The position numbers and the translations under genes are program-made. A DNA stretch of 8,692 nucleotides from Actinomycetes bacterium (GTDB taxonomy: Bacteria > Actinomycetota > Acidimicrobiia > Acidimicrobiales > RAAP-2), in NCBI GenBank assembly GCA_025352305.1, contig JANXTQ010000112.1, forward strand, positions 1 to 8,692, given 5' to 3'. Below the pieces are notes generated by a model. The model did no database searches and was not told the origin of the DNA. It was given only the letters and a program-made list of their open reading frames with translations. Of the stretch, positions 7,201 to 8,692 are shown in pieces. Each line of letters opens with the position of its first letter. The stretch's first letter is position 1.

Positions 7201-7294
7201 GATCAAGGGCAAGCATTACTTCATTACCGTCAAGGCGGTCAATCGACTCGGATCCGGAGCAGCGTCCAATCAACTATCGGCCGTGTCCAAATAG
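4250..7294 (+). CDS. Secreted protein: 14 YVTN beta-propeller repeats and four fibronectin type III domains
   Basis: A 1014-residue exported protein. A long basic N-region ending RSRARRLQ leads to a hydrophobic segment at about 29-46 (ASGALLLMSTLVGVPLAGAL), a signal peptide probably cut near residues 46-50. Fourteen repeats of about 42 residues follow, at 51-644. Each has the form VGxxPxGIAVNxxTNxIYVANxxxxxVSVINGxT, the YVTN/YNCE-type blade. Fourteen blades fit two seven-bladed propellers, about 51-344 and 345-644. Four fibronectin type III domains fill the rest: about 645-736, 737-828, 829-920 and 921-1014, each with the SW...P..GG..I..Y and Y.F.V.AVN..G pattern. There is no sorting signal, C-terminal membrane helix or catalytic motif, so it is probably released or held non-covalently. 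Such propeller/FN3 architectures usually bind proteins or glycans; the ligand is unknown. Two Cys in FN3-3 (near 857 and 865) may pair. Confidence 0.93.
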   Translation: MSEQDQIQSMMSQRRFGARSRARRLQASGALLLMSTLVGVPLAGALTSSSVGTAPFGIAVDASRGTYLVTSQTNGTVTLMNSATNTSISTLSVGSGPLGVAVDPTLAEGFVAVANDKNLIVINSVTNSLLKTVSVGTQPQAVAVNTVTHKVYVANFSDGTVSVVDANSYHVDATIAVGLGVAAIAVDSATNTIYAANSGGSSVSVINGVTNSVTTTVTVGAFPDGIAVNVATDEIYVASANAHNVSIIDGSSNTVTSTLAIGGTPTAVAVNPVTDLIYVASFSAGSVGVINGATNSIEGSLTVGNSPRGIGVNSATNTIYVANANSNSVSVLSGTTNIVSNTVALGVSSPNAYAVAVDPGLNEIYSANFDESSVSVISGSTHAAVVPDIHVSNISSGGASAIAVNALTHRVYVTNYFDNSLTVINALTHSVVTTITVGTAPYGVAVNPVTNTIYVSNNASNNISVINGATNVAATPISLAANSQPIGIAVNPQTNTIYVAENNLNFLAAINGATQAVTTTLTLGGPYGLAINAATNMVYISTVTGNSLSVYDATAGSILTSTNLGNSPGAVAVDAATNTEYVTVSANNNVVVLNGALSQTVAKIITGTGPRGIAFNDQTNMVFVANRLANSLSFVDATSLAEAPLIDSSSGGVATASLSWSIPRSGGSPITSYAVSAAPANGPAITKSVPASQLSATFSGLANNTTYSFTVTAVTNYGAGSASVPTMVPTTNVTVPDSPTVNFTDVGDGNVTVAWATAADGNSPIIFYLVTYTTGSITRTDVLDPTAFSDNIYGLTNGLQYAVTVQAVNALGASGPSATSNLTPVAAPNPPTAVSAIAHNTTAQVSWHMPIGNGGTAITSYTATATPGGAFCTVSAPALNCTVTGLSYGTPYSFAVVATNSVGPSVASTSSSQVTPATTPNAPTLVSAVGGVHSITLSWHAPSVNGGAPVTGYKIYVGTTSGHESTNSVNGTPVTGTSYVIKNLIKGKHYFITVKAVNRLGSGAASNQLSAVSK
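4400..6181 (+). repeat. 14 tandem 42-residue beta-propeller repeats
   Basis: These repeats lie within the secreted protein. Blades 1-7 (residues 51-344) are each exactly 42 residues. Blades 8-14 (345-644) measure about 49, 43, 42, 44, 41, 42 and 39. At DNA level the units are about 126 bases and well diverged, so this is an old protein repeat and not a recent DNA duplication. Blade 1 lacks the YVAN core (TYLVTSQ) and blade 8 carries an insertion, consistent with the first blade of each of two propellers. Confidence 0.85.
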
Positions 7295-7349
7295 AGATTG
7301 TCTAAACCCTTCTTCGCGTTAAACGGAGATAGTCCACTTCAGCCGATTC

Positions 7350-7370
7350 TCACGCGAGGGTGCAGCGTGA
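7350..7370 (+). repeat. Hairpin after the propeller gene
   Basis: TCACGC (7350-7355) and GCGTGA (7365-7370) form a perfect six-base stem around a nine-base loop, 56 bases past the propeller stop. No T-run follows, so it is at best a weak terminator or processing stem. Confidence 0.4.
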
Positions 7371-7397
7371 ATGTCGTTCAGTTTGAGATCCCGCGTA

Positions 7398-7465
7398 GTG
7401 GCTGAGGCGGTCGGGGTTATACGGTTTTCACACCGATAATGACATGCGGCACTTCACGAAGCCAC
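7398..7465. repeat. Nested stem structure, possible structured RNA
   Basis: An outer pairing GTGGCT (7398-7403) with AGCCAC (7460-7465) encloses a strong inner dyad. TTAT-A-CGGT (7417-7425) pairs with ACCG-ATAA (7432-7439), giving eight base pairs with one bulged A and a six-base TTTCAC loop. It could be a leader RNA element of the ANTAR gene or a dyad bound by a regulator. The loop lacks the A1/G4 pattern of known ANTAR-bound hexaloops. Confidence 0.4.
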
Positions 7466-7605
7466 CTCAAAACTTTTGTCAGTCACCGGACGTAAAACCA
7501 GCGCAATCCACTCGAAACTATGGAGAACTACATTCATGCGAATGTCCGTCTCCTCGTGGAGATAGGTTTAGGCGGCGCAATCCGAGGGTGCAGATTCGAT
7601 CGATC

Positions 7606-7610
7606 AAGGA
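7606..7610 (+). promoter_or_regulatory. Ribosome binding site of the ANTAR gene
   Basis: AAGGA directly abuts ATG 7611 but lies 9 bases before ATG 7620. Translation therefore most likely begins at 7620. Confidence 0.65.
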
Positions 7611-7619
7611 ATGAAAGTT

Positions 7620-8372
7620 ATGACGACAGATTCCACCGAGCCTGTTCAGGTCGTACTGCCTGAGGGCGAGTTTGAGGAAGTCGACATTTTCGACATCGCC
7701 CTGATGCTCTGCCTGCAGTGCGTCGAAGACGCCCACATGGACATTGCGGGAGTCATGCTGACGACCACTCCCGGTCAACTCGCTTTGGTCGCCTCGTCAC
7801 ATGAATCACCAAGAATGCGAGAACTCTTCGAGCTCCAGCTACAAGATGGTCCGAGCCTCGAGTGTTTTACAAACGGTCCAATCGCGAATCACCTGTTTTC
7901 CGCCGATGATGAGAGATGGAACAGTTTGGCGAACCACGCGATCAAGCAAGGATTTTCCTCAATGCACTGCATTCCCATGAAGTGCGAGGAAAAAACCATT
8001 GGTGTCTTGAACTGTTTTGCATCGAATGAACGCTGGCTCGGCGAGCACGACATGGCATTGGTCCAGGACATGGCAGACATTGCAACAGTTGCCATCATCG
8101 AATCCCAACTCGCGTTCGACGCCTCCAAGCTCAGCGAACAGCTCACCAATGCACTACAGAGTCGAATCGTTATTGAACAGGCGAAAGGTATTTTGAGTCA
8201 GTCCCTCGACGGAGATATCGAAGGGGCCTTTCACCAAATCCGCACTTACTCGCGCAATAACAACCTCGGTCTCAGCAAAGTGTGTCGCGACATCTGCGGA
8301 GGGACTCTTTTACCCGCATCGGTTATCGAGGCGAATTTGAATAAATCGAAGCCGAGCCAACCAGCGTCGTAG
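7620..8372 (+). CDS. GAF-ANTAR domain regulator
   Basis: A 250-residue soluble protein. A GAF-like sensory domain covers about 22-165. It includes LQDGPSLEC (76-82), the DDERW stretch (about 96-100), IKQGFSSMHCIPM (108-120) and IGVLNCFA (127-134). A helical linker follows, then an ANTAR domain (about 174-228) with the signature ALQSRIVIEQAKGIL and the third helix GLSKVCRDICGG. ANTAR domains bind paired RNA hairpins and act as transcription antiterminators. GAF-ANTAR proteins are common in actinobacteria and may respond to a small ligand or to redox state. There is no receiver Asp pocket, so control by a classical kinase is unlikely. Eight Cys residues (six in the GAF part) are more than I would expect. 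ATG 7620 is chosen by AAGGA 9 bases upstream. It stands alone; no partner gene or obvious ANTAR target is adjacent. Confidence 0.93.
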   Translation: MTTDSTEPVQVVLPEGEFEEVDIFDIALMLCLQCVEDAHMDIAGVMLTTTPGQLALVASSHESPRMRELFELQLQDGPSLECFTNGPIANHLFSADDERWNSLANHAIKQGFSSMHCIPMKCEEKTIGVLNCFASNERWLGEHDMALVQDMADIATVAIIESQLAFDASKLSEQLTNALQSRIVIEQAKGILSQSLDGDIEGAFHQIRTYSRNNNLGLSKVCRDICGGTLLPASVIEANLNKSKPSQPAS

Positions 8373-8503
8373 CGAATCTGAGCACTTCGAATGCTCCCAG
8401 CTTCAACTAACTGGTTCGCCAGCCAACGTGTTGTCTACAACGACGTCAGAAACTTCTTTGATTGGATCCATTGATCGCGAACTCGAATGAAGGGGGTTGG
8501 CCA

Positions 8504-8531
8504 GGTCTCTTCGGCCAGTGAGGCCTAGACC
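8504..8531 (-). terminator. Candidate terminator of the HAD gene
   Basis: GGTCT (8504-8508) pairs with AGACC (8527-8531), and inside it GGCC (8513-8516) pairs with GGCC (8522-8525) around AGTGA. The HAD stop codon lies within the stem. No T-run follows on either strand, so this is a weak call; it could also serve transcripts converging from the ANTAR side. Confidence 0.35.
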
Positions 8532-8692
8532 AGTACAAAATTCTCCATGGCCGTTGCAAATCCCTCTTCGTCGTTACTCGCAGTGACGTGACTCGCTGAC
8601 GTTTGTACATCGCTATGAGCATTGCCCATAGCAATACTCGTACCGGACTGTTCGAACATCGCAACGTCGTTACTCATGTCGCCAATGGTCAC
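8525..8692 (-). CDS. Cof-type HAD-IIB phosphatase, C-terminal fragment
   Basis: The 3' end of a gene whose start lies beyond the right edge; 55 residues and a TAG stop are visible. The sequence begins VTIGDMSNDVAMFEQSG, which is HAD motif IV (GDxxND) with the acidic residues that hold the Mg ion. It continues with SIAMGNAHSDV, ASHVTASNDEEGFA and ends AMENFVLV. This is the standard C-terminus of Cof/YbiV-type HAD-IIB hydrolases, which dephosphorylate sugar phosphates or other small phosphometabolites in the cytoplasm. The substrate cannot be told from this end. It converges with the GAF-ANTAR gene, with about 150 bases between the two stops. The frame is intact to the window edge. Confidence 0.9.
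   Translation of the reverse strand: MTIGDMSNDVAMFEQSGTSIAMGNAHSDVQTSASHVTASNDEEGFATAMENFVLV

Larger units (their letters stand above)
7295..7619. other. 325-bp gap with RNA-like inverted repeats
   Basis: No gene is assigned here. The region holds several inverted repeats, called separately at 7350-7370 and 7398-7465, and a small stem TCTCC-TCGT-GGAGA near 7549-7562. An ATG at 7520 opens a 46-codon frame that runs into the ANTAR gene in another phase; its product shows no family features. The gap must carry the end of the propeller transcript and probably the promoter and leader of the ANTAR gene, but I see no convincing -35/-10 pair or T-rich terminator. Confidence 0.4.

Noticed and set aside
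7520..7660. 46-codon frame from ATG 7520 overlapping the ANTAR start
   Set aside because: No family features, and it overlaps a well-supported gene in another phase.
1..8692. CRISPR array, tRNA or rRNA gene, intact insertion sequence or defence system
   Set aside because: No regularly spaced direct repeats, tRNA-like cloverleaf, rRNA sequence, intact transposase or known defence gene was seen on either strand.

Overview
The window is bacterial chromosome of moderate GC content and reads as an actinobacterium. The evidence is a GAF-ANTAR regulator, a class E/F-like sortase beside a sortase-anchored DUF3494 protein, GTG starts, and Arg-rich cytoplasmic tails. Moderate GC together with these families would fit an Acidimicrobiia-like lineage, but that placement is inference; no rRNA or other marker gene is present.

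Left part (1-1515): an unassigned 5' stretch, a small Cys-Cys motif protein (297-614), a DUF3293-family protein (833-1270), and a short relic of an IS481-type transposase N-terminus (1300-1473). Centre-left, minus strand: a two-gene operon running from 3272 down to 1516. It encodes a DUF3494 'ice-binding family' surface protein with a PHTG-type C-terminal sorting signal, then a sortase whose start overlaps its stop by 4 bp. A roughly 290-bp divergent intergenic region holds several dyads. Centre-right, plus strand: a four-helix membrane protein of unknown function (3563-4081), then a large secreted protein (4250-7294) built from 14 YVTN/YNCE-type beta-propeller repeats and four fibronectin type III domains. 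Right part: a 325-bp gap with RNA-like inverted repeats, a GAF-ANTAR regulator (7620-8372), and at the edge the C-terminal 55 residues of a Cof-type HAD phosphatase on the minus strand (8525-8692), which runs out of the window.

Taken together the centre looks like a cell-surface module. The sortase probably covalently anchors the DUF3494 protein encoded with it. The propeller/FN3 protein is exported without an anchor and could be a matrix, adhesion or glycan/protein-binding factor. The ANTAR protein is a plausible RNA-binding antiterminator, but nothing in the sequence directly ties it to the surface genes. The points most worth checking are the dedicated sortase-substrate pair with its unusual active-site tail, the 7+7 blade arrangement of the propeller protein, and the structured non-coding stretch before the ANTAR gene.
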